Source: Agrocybe praecox
Taxonomy: Eukaryota; Basidiomycota; Agaricomycetes; Agaricales; Agrocybaceae
Direction: 5' to 3'
Assembly (NCBI GenBank): GCA_964017145.1
Contig: OZ024848.1
Span: 1,624,501 to 1,688,500, forward strand
DNA length: 64,000 bases
In this document: positions 24,621 to 36,173 of the stretch, in pieces
How the letters are laid out: each line of letters starts with the position of its first letter
Position numbering within the stretch: position 1 is the stretch's first letter
Made by a program: the position numbers and the translations under genes
Notes under the pieces: generated by a model
Database searches by the model: none
What the model was told of the DNA's origin: nothing
Seen by the model: the letters and a program-made list of their open reading frames with translations, nothing else

Positions 24621-24949
24621 GGTTAGCAATTCAGTCGCGATAGACGCTCGCTCGTAATCATCTTCCGTCTTCATGTATATTGAACACGTTTCAATAAAAT
24701 CATCGATAATTGTGATTTGGAATTCATAACTGTGTGCAGCAACTTGTGATGAACCATGGTGGGCAGAGGACATAACTTGAAATATAGATAGGGATGCGAG
24801 TATGTGAACGACATGGACGAGTAGAAAGAAGAAGGATGTATGACGCAGTGCCACGCCCGCCAATGCTTGTGATCCCGCCCTTTGTTATGGGATGGCGGGA
24901 ATCACTGGTTCCATACTTTCCACAACCGTGACGTACACAAAGACAAATA
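24621..24949. other. Spacer upstream of ECO1
   Basis: About 330 bp between the minisatellite and the cell-cycle-box-like element. Nothing coding was recognised. Confidence 0.4.
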
Positions 24950-24967
24950 ACGCGTCGCGTCGCGTCG
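24950..24967 (+). promoter_or_regulatory. MCB-like element cluster (ACGCGTCGCGTCGCGTCG)
   Basis: A perfect ACGCGT MluI cell-cycle box followed by two more CGCGTCG units lies 21-38 bp before the ECO1 ATG. In yeasts the MBF factor binds ACGCGT to drive G1/S genes, and ECO1 acts in S phase, so the placement is suggestive. Similar CGCGTCGCGT words also occur elsewhere in the window, which lowers specificity. Confidence 0.4.
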
Positions 24968-24987
24968 ACTCATAGATGCGCTGAGTC

Positions 24988-26127
24988 ATGGCGACTCTGC
25001 AAGACTGCACTTTGCTTCTTCCTTCCATCATGTCGGCCGCCAAAGCTCAGCGCACCTATGGCTCGCGTAACCTTAAATCTAAAGGGTCTCTCGTACCTCC
25101 CTCTTCACCTCCTTCGGCGTTAGCATCGTCGTCACCTCCAGCGACACCCATTGTGTCGCGTTCATCCAAACGTAGTATAAACGACGTGCTTCCGAGCGAG
25201 AATGCCGCACCCCCCTTCGCGAAACGCTCGAAAAGTCTACCTAAATCATCGTCCTCGAAGTTGAAGCAGAAACCCCAGCCGAAAGAGAATGCAAAGTCTC
25301 AGAAGACTCTCACTCAACTACATTTCAATATCGACCAGACCATCTTACGGACCTGTTTTTTATGCGATTTATCGTACACCAAGGGCGCTCCTGACGATGA
25401 GGCTCTTCATCGTGCACATTGTACGCGAGTGAGACAGGGTATGGAGTGGGGGCGGGAAGAAGAAAAGGATAGAGCGAGGGGGGCGACAGAGATTGTCACG
25501 GAGGTGGCATCTGATGTCAGACTGAAAGCCAACAAGAAGAAGGGAAGAATATTATGCGTCCCTGCCGATACTGGAGGTAAAATTGGCGCAAAGGTATGTT
25601 TTATGTGCCAACCTAAAATTCGAGCCCATTCTGATCCGCCGATGCAGCTTTCTATTCTCTTTCAGACCATTAACCTCTCCTTATCGTCCCCTGACCTGCC
25701 TGCTTCTGTGCTTCAATCCTCCAAAGTTTACCTCTTCCTAGTGCCTCACGAGTCCCAGGCGCATCGTGAGCGTATTGTCGGATGTGTAATTGCACAACGA
25801 ATCGAGACTGCCATGGAAGTCGTCCCTGCACCTTCGACGTCGGATACCGCTATCGCCGCTACCGTTACAGTCGACAGCGAGACCAATCTTTTTTGCTCTC
25901 CGACACCTTTACCTACACACATGGGTATACCGCGACTATTCGTTTCTTCTTCCCACCGACGGCTGGGCATTGCCACTGCATTATTAGATGCGGCAGCTTC
26001 TACTTTTATTCACGGATGTCAACTTGACAAATCCAAGGGCGAAATTGCATTTTCACAACCCACTGGGATGGGTCAAGCTATTATGAAGAGTTGGGGGAAG
26101 GGTGGGGTTAGAGTGTACGAGGAGTAA
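24988..26127 (+). CDS. ECO1: Sister-chromatid cohesion N-acetyltransferase Eco1/Ctf7, 361 aa
   Basis: Acetylates the Smc3 subunit of cohesin in S phase to establish sister-chromatid cohesion in the nucleus. The protein shows the family layout. A Ser/Pro/Lys-rich N-terminus contains QRTYGSR. A C2H2-type zinc finger follows (Cys123, Cys126, His141, His144 in TCFLCDLSY...HRAHC). The GNAT acetyltransferase part ends with PRLFVSSSHRRLGIATALLD, the acetyl-CoA-binding loop, and IAFSQPTGMGQAIMKSWG. An in-frame 54 bp intron (25594-25647, GTATGT..ATGCAG) is inferred and removes 18 residues that fit the family poorly. The start at 24988 is the first ATG; Met15 (MSAAKAQRTYG) is an equally good alternative. 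It is convergent with SPC25. Confidence 0.88.
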   Translation: MATLQDCTLLLPSIMSAAKAQRTYGSRNLKSKGSLVPPSSPPSALASSSPPATPIVSRSSKRSINDVLPSENAAPPFAKRSKSLPKSSSSKLKQKPQPKENAKSQKTLTQLHFNIDQTILRTCFLCDLSYTKGAPDDEALHRAHCTRVRQGMEWGREEEKDRARGATEIVTEVASDVRLKANKKKGRILCVPADTGGKIGAKVCFMCQPKIRAHSDPPMQLSILFQTINLSLSSPDLPASVLQSSKVYLFLVPHESQAHRERIVGCVIAQRIETAMEVVPAPSTSDTAIAATVTVDSETNLFCSPTPLPTHMGIPRLFVSSSHRRLGIATALLDAAASTFIHGCQLDKSKGEIAFSQPTGMGQAIMKSWGKGGVRVYEE

Positions 26128-26296
26128 CATATTTCATTTTATCTTTATTCTTTCTCGTCAGATTAATGTATTGTAATTTACCATGCACAAATTTCACAAA
26201 AATTCCAAGAAACCCTTGACCACATAAGTCTTTTTAACAAATTAGGATAGATACATTTAAAACTACAACATAAAGCATACAGATGCGGGCAGCTCT

Positions 26297-27257
26297 TCAT
26301 TTTGGGGTTTTGTCAAGCTGAAGTGAGCGAATGAGTAGCTGACTTGCGCAGGCAACAAGAGAATATGTTCTCACCAAGTGTTCGTACGCTACGCGTACGT
26401 CACGAATGAAGGCATATATGTCCCGGTTATCATTGAGAGTATTCACGAGGATAGGCATAGAAGGGAGGATAGGAGACGACGTTATCACTATAACTAGATT
26501 AACATTACCTGGCAAATGGTGGATTTTGGAGCTTACCTTTGTAAGTATCCGTCGCGATATCAATAACAAAACTGGCCTCTTTGTCCTCATCCATAGGATC
26601 GAGACGCGAGAACCGAATTAGCAGCCGATCTTTTTCGACTCCTTCAATAGCACAGGCCAGGCGTTCTTCACATGACTTTGCTTCCGGAGAAATATGCGAG
26701 CTGAATGAGCTTAGTATAGTCCTTTCCTTATTCTTCTCTAAGTAACGATTGTCAGCAATGCTTTCCCAACGGCATTATCCCCTGACATACCTCGCCACAG
26801 ATTCTCTCTCAAAGCCCGGTACTGATCAATATCGGCCTCCACGGAAGCGACCTTATCCCTAAGTGATGTATGCTGACGTTTGAATGCAGCAACCTCTAGC
26901 TCTGCCGCCTTCCTCTCTTCTTTCTCTCGTTCCAGCTCTAGATCAAAAGGCTCGATGAGAGGTAGGGAATTGTAAGTGGCCTGACATACGCGCAACGAGC
27001 TCAATCTCTTTCAATTTGCATTGATTCGCCTCCGCCTCAACAGCCTGTATCCGTTCCAGAGCTTTCTTCTTCTCCGCTGCCTGGTGTTTTCGACGTTCTG
27101 AGATGGTAGCGATAGCCCTGTTCTTGTAGCTCGTCAATGCCTTGAGGAAATTGCGAGTCGAATTTTCGTAGGTGTGGACTTTGATATCAATCGTAGCATT
27201 TTGTTGTGCTAAAAGAGCAGCTAGGTCTATCTGAGGTGTCCGATAAGTGGGGGCCAT
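26297..27257 (-). CDS. SPC25: Kinetochore protein Spc25 (Ndc80 complex), about 268 aa
   Basis: Subunit of the Ndc80 complex that couples kinetochores to spindle microtubules. Exons are 27257-26990, 26937-26791, 26737-26537 and 26487-26297, with introns of 49-53 bp and all phases consistent. The first half is a long coiled coil (e.g. KHQAAEKKKALERIQAVEAE, then LEREKEERKAAELEVAAF). The C-terminal globular RWD-like part reads RFSRLDPMDEDKEASFVIDI, YKVITSSPILPSM, LVNTLNDNRDIYAFIRDVR, which is the conserved Spc25 ending. A potential 36 bp intron near the end (after YEHL) is too short to accept, so the tail is given as read through and may differ. The ORF segments are meaningful only after splicing. 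Confidence 0.85.
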
Positions 27258-29581
27258 GGGTGATGGTGGTGGGGGTGAGGAACGAAGTGAACGCGCCTGT
27301 CAGGTGGTCGCGGGATCTATTTTTAGGCACTTACATAAGAATGTTTTTTAAACACAGCACACGTGATAACAGAATTCAGCATTGGGCAATGGGGTAACCT
27401 TCATTACGATGTGTGGCGTTAACCGCAAACAGTGCCGGTTCAATTTAAAGAGAAAAAGACAATAATAAATGAATACATTCCCTTTGAATTGCCTTACAGG
27501 CGACGCCTGAACACAGAAACATCTAGTCAATGCATACATAACTAAGTACATTTGGCTTCATTCGTATTTTCCAACATACCCTACGTTATCGTGCTGGGAC
27601 AATCAAGCGCTGCGTTTACCCGTTCACCAGGTCACAACGAATATCTGAACATCGCTTTTCTCGAGTTAGAGTATTCTTCTTCTATCAAATGCGCGGCCGT
27701 TCGTGATATCAATCGTCGGGCGGTAGTGATTGGCAAGAGGCAAGCGCGAAGAGAAACGTAAGGGTATCATCCAAGCTGATATACCAACATCAACGTCAGC
27801 GTCAGTACTTAGTGTACAGCACGTAGTAGCCTGAGCGTTGCTGAGCGTTGGAAGTAACGAGATTGTCGAAGGTGGGTCGCGGATCCCGACGAAGAAGGGA
27901 AGTGCAGAGGTTAAACCAGGACAGGGGAGGTCGTTTATATCTTCGTGAATGCGAATGATATGAGTGGACATTTGTATAGCGTGAGGGTGGTCCTCCTTAA
28001 CCTCCTTTGCTCACGCAACCCAATCAAACGGCCAACCCAAAACACTGCCCAACCCCAACCACCCGCATGCAAATCTCGAAGACTTCCTGTAATTGCTTCC
28101 GCCTTCGCGCCTATCCCTGCAAAACGTATTCATTTCAATTCAAATGCAAGAAATGAAAAGGATTTACCAGCAGGATAAACGAAATTTGTTGACAGCTACA
28201 ACATATTGACAACTACGATAGCCATGCGGACGGAGCATTGGGGTTAGTCACTTTGGAGAGCGTGTAGTTGACGTTCGAAAGGCCGATGTGGAACCAGATG
28301 ACCTGTTTAAGTGGAGATTGTCAGCAAATTTCTTGAAGTAACAAAGGAGGACCGTGCAAAGGAGGAAAGGGAGTAAAGGATGTGGAACGGAAACGGTAAA
28401 CACTAACTCACATTATGGTACTTATTGGTCACTAAGAGCGTGGAGAATTTTGACAATGTGTATAAATTGAACACCAGTATGGTGAGACATGGGTCCGCCT
28501 CAAAGAGTACATATGTGCATAGCTAGATTGATGAGAAAGAATTGAATGTTGGTGGAAGAAGCAAAAGCGATGCGTGAACCAAAAATAAACAACAGCCGAT
28601 ATCGTGCCGTCTCCTGTCGGAGCTTCGTATTCTAAATTTATCAACACCGACTCTGGGGCCGGCTTTTTCCCATCACCTTAGCAGTTTTTATAAGCAACAC
28701 ATTCTCATGGCTGTGGTATTCATGCTCTGGCTGTATTCCTCCATTATTAAATGGCGGCAGAAAGTAATGGGTACCCAAATATACAACATACCGCCTTATA
28801 CTAGGTAAAGGTCCGCCGCAAGGCGGAGGAAGGCTCGCTTCGTCATCTTAGCTGGAGCGCATTCTACATCCGATAGCTCTGGCATCGTAATCTATCGCAT
28901 CGAAGATACTTGCACCAACTGGGACCAGAAGCCGACGGTAAGCGGGGCCTGAAGGCCTGAAGCTGAAGCGCTGAAGCTTGAAGGCCTAACTGCCGAGTGA
29001 TGACTCGCCGCTCCAGCAAGAGGCTGGCTCCATAATTCGAGGACGCAGAAGAGCGAGCACGGCCTTATTTATTTTTCCCAAGATGTGTATCATATCATAC
29101 ATAATACAAATTATGTGCTGGGACAAAAACTGGACAAGTTGCTGGTCTTACAATTTCAAAATGATGACGCGGCAAGCCGCGAAGTGGCGGCGCCGTGGCT
29201 GCCGTGTTTTCCTGAAAGTTGTAAAAGCAGGGCAAAAGAGCGCATAAAGACGAATTTTTTTGTCGAATACACAAAACATAATAGTTTGTTAGTTTTAAAG
29301 GCTCAAATGTACATTAGTCGTCAGAATCATTGAGGAATCGCCCACAGAAAAGCGGCATCGCTGCCAAATCGCTGCATCAGTGGGATTCTGGTATCTAAAC
29401 TTTGGCTTTGTTTGTTCGGGGGAAGTGTTCGGCCGGACCCCTCATACCACTGGTGACTGAATTGCTCGCATCAGTGAGTGTCCCGTATTACGAGACCTTA
29501 GAATAAGGACTCGTCTTAACCTGACGAAAAACTGCTCTTATTACCCGGTCACGGGTTGAAACCGGTTATGTTGAAGTTCTG
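27258..29581. other. Intergenic region without a supported gene, 2.3 kb
   Basis: The proximal part holds the SPC25 promoter. The remainder has only short unrelated open frames. A small repeat of CTGAAGC/GAAGGCCTGAAGC words lies at about 28945-28990. No tRNA-like box A/B pair or other RNA gene was recognised. Confidence 0.4.
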
Positions 29582-31218
29582 ATGATGCCAGTCTCAATTA
29601 AATCAGTGAGCGTCCAGTATTTACTCACTTTTGTTAGATTGACGTCTTCTAGAATGAACCCAGTGATAATTACAATAAAATACCTATCCCCCCTGAGATC
29701 CTGGTTGAGATATTGAAGCGCTCGGATTACCGTGCAGTTCTCTCTACAAGACAGGCAAGTTCCTCGCTACATTGCTCTGATTAATTCACCTTAATCACCA
29801 TAGCCATAAAGACATATAGAAATTTTTACCAAATCACAACAACGAAGAGTATTTGGATCAGTCTTTTCTGGCAATCTGTGCACAATAGCCCCCCAAAAAC
29901 ATTTGCTCTGGAGAAGCCTATGGACGCTTACTCATCAAAGGAACTCGAACGTATTGTTTTGGCTTACGAAAGTACGAAGGTAGCCTGGAGGACGGATGAC
30001 GGCGTTCCGTCCCGGCAGCGAAAAATCATCATAAATCGCTATGTTGACTCTGTATATCTCGTGCCTGGAGGTCGTTGGTTACTTGGAATTTTCTCAGACG
30101 GCTACATCGAGTATTATGACCTCGAATCTGAAGGTCAGATGGAGGAAAAGGAACTCGTTCCTGCACAGGTACCAAAGAACAACCTCAACATCCTCAAAAC
30201 TTCAATGGATATCGGCGATACATTACCAATGACCAGCTTTAACTTGGCCGTGTACCTCCGTGACTCACGCTACAAAACATATAACGGGATCAAGGTGTGG
30301 AAGATAGAATTCGTTGTAGAGGGATTGGACGTCATTGGGCTACAGGCGACTTGCCTGAAATACATTCCCATGGATCAACAGACAATAAGTCATTTAGTTT
30401 CGATTTCTCTTCTTGACCGTCACCTTGCCTTTTCTGCTCAAACTCTGTACGGTGTACCAAGTAATACGTTTGTTATAGAGTGGCCGGATATTGTCGACGG
30501 ATCGTTGGATTTCCCTCGTAAACTCATAGATGGAATCGGAAAAAGGGTACGCCGCACGTTGGTTATACAACCCTTTGCGCTCTTTCTAACATATGGATTT
30601 CAGAGAGAGATGCATCTCTTGCGAAACCAAAAAATTGTAACAGTTATCCGGGAAGTGGTGGTGGTGATTGATTACTCTACAGTGCTGGACACGAGATCCG
30701 TGATAGAGCTTCCACCCTGGTCTGCCTGGGCTGGACAAATATGGAAATACGAGCTTGAGTATCCTACAAATCTCTCACTTCCGTTACCTTCGCGGGACGA
30801 TGATCACATTCGCATGATGGCTTTAACACCCAACTTTTTGTATGATATCAACATCACCAACCTGGATCAACCTTTTTTGCCCAACCACGTTTCTGTCAAG
30901 CCTCTAATACCAACCCCCGCTCCGAGTCAAATATACCCCCATGTTGGCGCTGACACGGACGGCGCAGCGCATGGGCTGGCTCACCAACGCGGGGTTTTAT
31001 ATGGAAAGTTCTCTCCTGGGCTTCTTCAGCTCCATCTATTGGAGTATCAGACCGGTGTTGAGACGCCTGAATTTGTCCCGGTTGTCAAAGTGGCAAAATA
31101 TTCGGGTAATACTATCATCCAACGACCACATTTTGATCCTGGTTCAGGCCGTCTCGTGGCATGTTTTGATGGTCACTTTGAGGTTATAGACTTTGCTCTG
31201 ATATACAAGGACTTATAA
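29582..31218 (+). CDS. F-box/beta-propeller-type protein, copy B, 510 aa (intact)
   Basis: Likely SCF adaptor with a C-terminal beta-propeller-like domain. Exons are 29582-29605 (MMPVSIKS), 29653-29754 and 29812-31218. Intron 1 is a 47 bp GT..AG. Intron 2 (29755-29811) starts with GC (CAG|GCAAGT) and ends AAAG. Splicing yields the F-box PIPPEILVEILKRSDYRAVL followed by TYRNFYQITTTKSIWISL. The body shows propeller-style strands: VYLVPGGRWLLGIFSDGYIE, NGIKVWKIEFVVEG, HLVSISLLDRHLAF and GHFEVIDFALIYKDL at the C-terminus. Without the splicing a shorter frame begins at 29878 and the F-box is missed. There are two relatives in the window, dead copy A (same orientation) and intact copy C (inverted). 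Target unknown. Confidence 0.72.
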
Positions 31219-32163
31219 GTATGTAGTATGTAGCTTGGACGGTAGCAAACGTTCCAATTGATATTTGGATGTACTACGACGATGCAAAGGAATATGCAAA
31301 GAATTGCATTGGGTGTCAATCTTGTTGGGATGAGGGGCAGGTATGTTTCGTTGAGCCTTTTTTCAACACTGATCCTCGAACGTTGTTGAACATCTTCGTC
31401 AAGCACGTCTTTTGTCAGATCCAAACAATTAAGATGCACGAAGGATTTGTATGTCAAATTGAAAGGATGTCATTCCCTTCGCCGTTTTCCGACTCCACTG
31501 GGCCCAATTGTAAAAAGAACGAACAGTTATGCAGTAATCACAAGAGCAAGTATTTTTTGGGGTACTTGAAACGCAATTAAAAGGAGGTTATTGAAGGTAA
31601 ATGTTCGATGTGATTTTTTAAAACCTTTTGCCTATACTTTTGTGGTTACTGTGAACGAATTATGACATGGTTTTGATTGCCATACGATTGAAGGATGTTC
31701 AAAGAATATGATACATACACCAGGCAGAATACGAGACGGCGAAAAAATTCGGTCAAAATAAAGATATAAAGACGATGAAGCGCAGCCTTATTTGAGTTCT
31801 TGTATCATAGTCTAGACTTATATACGATGCCCAAAAAATATGAGAGAAATGCAGATGCTTCGGACACAGTCCATAGATGAGTGAGGAACGAAACGAGGAA
31901 TGGAGACGAAGCCAAAGAGACGAAGCGAACCAGACACATAACTTAACAGATGAGGATGAAAGATCAAGAAATGAAGAGAAAGAAACGTAGTACAGAAGAC
32001 ACAGCGTATTAAAAAAAAAGAGAAAGAAAAAAATAGAACCCAAGAAAAAAAGAGCAAGACATCTCGCTTGCTCAAGAAGGATGAAAGTCCATTAACACGC
32101 GTATCATCTTCCACCAACGCGTCAACCCTTCTTGCCAGCAAGAAATTACTATGCACAATCCTC
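31219..32163. other. 3' flanks of F-box/propeller copy B and of the SAP gene
   Basis: The first ~170 bp match the 3' flank of the other F-box/propeller copies. From about 31470 onward the sequence is the 3' flank of the SAP gene and is repeated in inverted orientation at 52340-52885. No gene. Confidence 0.5.
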
Positions 32164-34020
32164 TCAAACTTCCGCTTCGCCTCCTTTGATGGGCGATGAA
32201 CCCAACAAGCCACCCCGCACCCGACTACTCCTCCTCCTAGCATACTCGCTCTGCCTCGCCTTCCTCTTCGCGCTCATCATCACGCTGTTTCCACTCGCCG
32301 TCGACGCCCCACTGCTCACTCGTCCCTTTATCAAATTTCCACCACCCCCATAGCTCGCGCGGGGTCGTGACACTTTAGCACCCAGACTAGAACGCGTCTT
32401 GCCCGACGAAGAAGATGAAGAGCGGGGTCCCATGGGTGGTCTTGACCCAGATGAGGAGGCACCAGATGCGTTGGCGGAAGCACCAGATGAAGTACCAGCC
32501 GCTCGCTGTGACGCCAGCCGAGCGATGACTTTCGATCTCGAGATACGCGGTTTTCTCCCATTCAACGACTTCACTCTTGCAGGGGCTGTCGTTGAAGTGG
32601 TCGCCGCAGGAACGCCTGTGGACATGTCCGGGGCTGGACCAGAAGGAGGAGAGACCATATCGCCAGTCTTCTTCTTCACAGGCGTCGGTATGCCCGATTG
32701 ATAGGGCAACACCAATGGCTTACTGAAAATCCCTCCGTGTCTAAGCGGGGAAAACGTCGCTGGGCGACCGGGTGTATTTGGACTCATAACGGTCGTAGCA
32801 GGAGAAACAACAGTTGGGTTGTTCGTAATCGATCCCAACGCCTGTTGTTGCTGCTGCTTGGGAGTTTCCTGAGCACCATCTTCCGCGACGCCCTTTAATG
32901 TCGAAGGAGCGCCAACAACAGATGTCCTATTCATCTTCGCCAAAGAACTAGCAGTAGGCGCAAACAACCTCGAGCTGGTTGACATTCTCGATAACCTTGA
33001 AGAGCTCGAGCCAGTTCCGGTACCACTAGCGTGGGCACTGGATGTTCTAGAGGCAACAGAGGATCTTGCACTTGCTAGCGTGTTCTTTGTACCCATGCTA
33101 CCAGGAGGCGACGATATCTTGCTCGTAAGCTTCGTACCAATCGAAGAGACATTGTGTGTGCTGGTTCTCGATTTAGCGGTGGCAGCATTGCTTAAAGAAG
33201 CAACCGAGCTTATTCTGCTAGCTGCCGCCGTCCCGGTCGGACTGAATGAAGGCATAGGAGAACGAGACCGTGAAGAGGTCGAAGCAACAGTACCGCCAGT
33301 ATTGTGTGGTTTAACGAGCTTGTTACCAGAGCTTGGCTTACTACCACTAGCAACAGCTGGAGTAGGTTTGGTAGGAGCAGGAGCGGCCTTCTTAGTGGGC
33401 ATGAATGAAGGTGGTCCCATCTTGGTTGTAGCCTCTTTAATAGGCGCCGGTTCAGCTTTAGACGCTGGTTTAGGAATGCTAGAGGAGCCGGCGCCAGCTG
33501 CAGCATTGACAGGTGGTTTTCCTCGTCCCCATACGCTCTGTACCAGGTTCTTGGCCGTAGACAAGAATCCGAATCGAGATGGCTTTGGTTTTGGCTTGAC
33601 TGGAAGAATAAAAATTACGTCAGCGAATGAACATGAGCAGAGAGAGAAAGATGAAAAAAGCACTCACCCAAACTCTGCCTTGGTCTCCCCATGCTCGTCC
33701 TCCCATTTACACCGCTCTTCCTTCCAGCTAAAGCGTTCCCGCCATGAATAGCACTACTCCTCCTTCTAGCCCTATTGACCTCCAACTTCTTCTTGATAGC
33801 TTCCTTCTCCTTCTCCAGCTCCGCTCTCTTCTCCTCCAGCCTCGCCTGCTGCTCTTTCTCCTGTTCAGGTGTAAGCTGAGGTGCCTCAGGGTCCATTCGT
33901 ACGCGTTTCCCACCGCGTTCGGCAGCTTCAGCATCGGCCTCATCCTCCGCCGCCGCGTCGTCGCTTTCATATCCAAAGTCAAAGGCGCCTGGCAAAGCAG
34001 GAGCAAGCGCGGCCTTGGTT
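31470..34020. repeat. Source block of the SAP-gene inverted duplication
   Basis: The C-terminal half of the SAP-domain gene plus its 3' flank matches 50480-52885 in inverted orientation. The intact reading frame is here and the other copy is broken, so this side is taken as the source. Confidence 0.7.
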
Positions 34021-36173
34021 TTAACCCTAAGCTTCACTGGTCCGGCACCAACAGCACCACCACTGACTACCCTCGCGCCCGTCGCGCTGACTTTCCTGGG
34101 GGCAACGCTCGACCTTCTCGGCTTAATCTCAATCGCGCTCGACTTTCTCTTCTTGCCCAATACGACCTTGTCTTCATCTCCTTGAGGAGTCCCAGCTCTC
34201 GAACTGGTGTTCGAATTCGACGCAGCACCAGCGAGCATCCTCTCCCTCCTCTTCACGACCGAATCGATTCCCTCCATCTTATTAAACTCTGCCGCGTGCA
34301 TCTTGTCAAACTTGTTCCTGATCTCGAAGTTCCCTGCTGCCGCTGCACTCTTCCTCGCAGACCCAGGCAATGGTTTGATTTCTCGCGGTTTGAGGCTCGC
34401 GTTGGGATGAAGCTTGTTGATAATCCCCACGTCGATAGTTTCCACTCCCTCCTCCCTCAACCGCTGGTTCATCTCCTCAAGGACACTAGCAGCAGTTGCA
34501 CTGAATTGCTGGTCAGTGACTTTGTTGTGAGGAGAACCGAATATGAATGGTTGTGGAGATTTGGGAGGAGCTAGACCATTATGGGAAGTCGGAGGGTTGG
34601 GATTTGAAGAGAAGAGTGATCCAGGCATGGGAACGTCCTCGTCCTCGCTAGCTTCATCTTGTTTAGCTGCAGAAGCAAAAATAGGAGTAGGAGCGGGAAT
34701 GGTGGTGGTGGTCGAGTTAGAACCAGGCCCAAACACAGGATTAACACCAGGAGCAGTACTATCAACGCCCGGCTCCCGAGGCTTCACTTCCAAACTCGGG
34801 GGTAAATCGCTGAACGTCAGTGTAGGATAAATACCTCTCATTTCCGTGTCTTCATCTTCAGGAGGCGGCCACCTAGTGACCCCTTTCCCAAACCCGAATC
34901 CACTGAAACTAGGATTAGGCAATGGGCTTCCGAACGTAAGATCAAATGTCGTATTGAATGGTTTGAGTTGGGGCGTCTCAAACCCTGTCGGGTTCGCAGA
35001 CGATGATGATGCGGCGGTATCCATGCTGTTTGAATCATTGGAACTGGAACCAGCCTGAGAATGTAGAGGATTCGATATCAACCGAATCGTTGTCGTTGGT
35101 TGCGACTTCTTCGAAGGGGTCGCGGGCGCCGTAAGGCCGTACCCCATACTCAATCGCGCGTTCGCGGGCGCAGGTACACCTGGCCTCAAAGCGTGCCCTG
35201 GTAACGGTACACTGTCCTCAGACATCGAAATTTCCGACGAGTCACCAAGACCCAGGCTCAAACGATTGTTTTCATCCAAGGTGAAGTGGTCCGTTTGTGG
35301 CAGGGAAGTGGCAGGAGGTAAAGAAGAGTACGGGGTAGATTTCTGGGTAAGCTCATCCATGGCTTCATAGATAGGAAGAGGAGGAAATGTAGTTGTATTG
35401 CCATTTGTGCTATCCTTGGAGGATATGGTGGAGGCAGGTGTGGTGGATGATTTGGATGAGGTGTTACGTTTGAGCCCGAGGGACGTAGCAAGTGCTTTGA
35501 TGGATGAGCTCACAGTGCTTGAGGCTGCCATTGGGACCAGAGTCGCACACAAATAAAGTGGGCGGATGAAAGAGAATGAGAAAGAGCGGAGGAAATAATG
35601 CAATGCACGGAGAGTCCAAACATGTCAAACAATGAAAGAAACACAACGAGCATAAAGAAAAGATCATAAGTAAAAAAATTCATGACCATAAATACAAAAG
35701 AGCTTACACTTTGAATTGGCTGTGCCAAATTCCCCTGTTCCACCCAAAGCAGTGAGCGTCCGTTGGGACGTGAGTGTGCCTTGTGAACCAGAAGAACCCT
35801 CTTCGAGCTCGTCAATACTGTCCATGACCATTTCCCATTGCTCGCTTGGGCGCGTACGAGCGTTATGGTACGCAATAGGATCTTCGCGGAGCATCTCCTC
35901 GTCCTCGCTCGTGTCCATTCGTTCATCTTGAACAACAGGAGAAGGTTTGGAAGTAAGCTGCATCGGGATCGGTCCATACTCCTCGCTTCTAGCAGCGATG
36001 CTCAGGGGGTCATCTTTCGGGAGCGTCTGGGCATGCTGCCGGAGCTTGTGGATTAGGTCCACATTCTTTCCGTTCGCTTTGATTGCGTGGATCTTGCATA
36101 GCTTCACGAGTTGCTCTCGCTTGAGAGAATGTAATGCGGGAGAGTTGAATAAGATTTGGGTTGTGGTGGACAT
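32164..36173 (-). CDS. SAP-domain, Ser/Pro-rich nuclear-type protein, 1252 aa
   Basis: Exons are 36173-35708, 35524-33668 and 33599-32164. Introns are 183 bp (donor GTAAGC, acceptor GGCAG) and 68 bp (GTGAGT..TTCCAG), with phases consistent. Residues ~14-48 (LHSLKREQLVKLCKIHAI then LIHKLRQH) form a SAP helix-extension-helix, a DNA/chromatin-binding module. The rest is low-complexity and charged or Ser/Ala/Pro-rich. It includes a predicted coiled coil (QEKEQQARLEEKRAELEKEK), basic clusters such as GKKRKSSAIEIKPRRSS, and a polyglutamine run of five. The C-terminus RRRSSRVRGGLLGSSP is basic. A nuclear or chromosome-associated scaffold role is inferred from the SAP motif and composition; the exact function is unknown. 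Confidence 0.75.

Noticed and set aside
26305..26345. 36 bp putative last intron of SPC25 (GTGAGA..GTCAG)
   Set aside because: Too short for a spliceosomal intron in this setting, where the others are at least 44 bp. Kept as coding read-through with a note.
33080..34574. Long plus-strand frames opposite the SAP gene
   Set aside because: Antisense shadows of a biased Ser/Ala/Pro-rich coding region, with no domain or splice logic.
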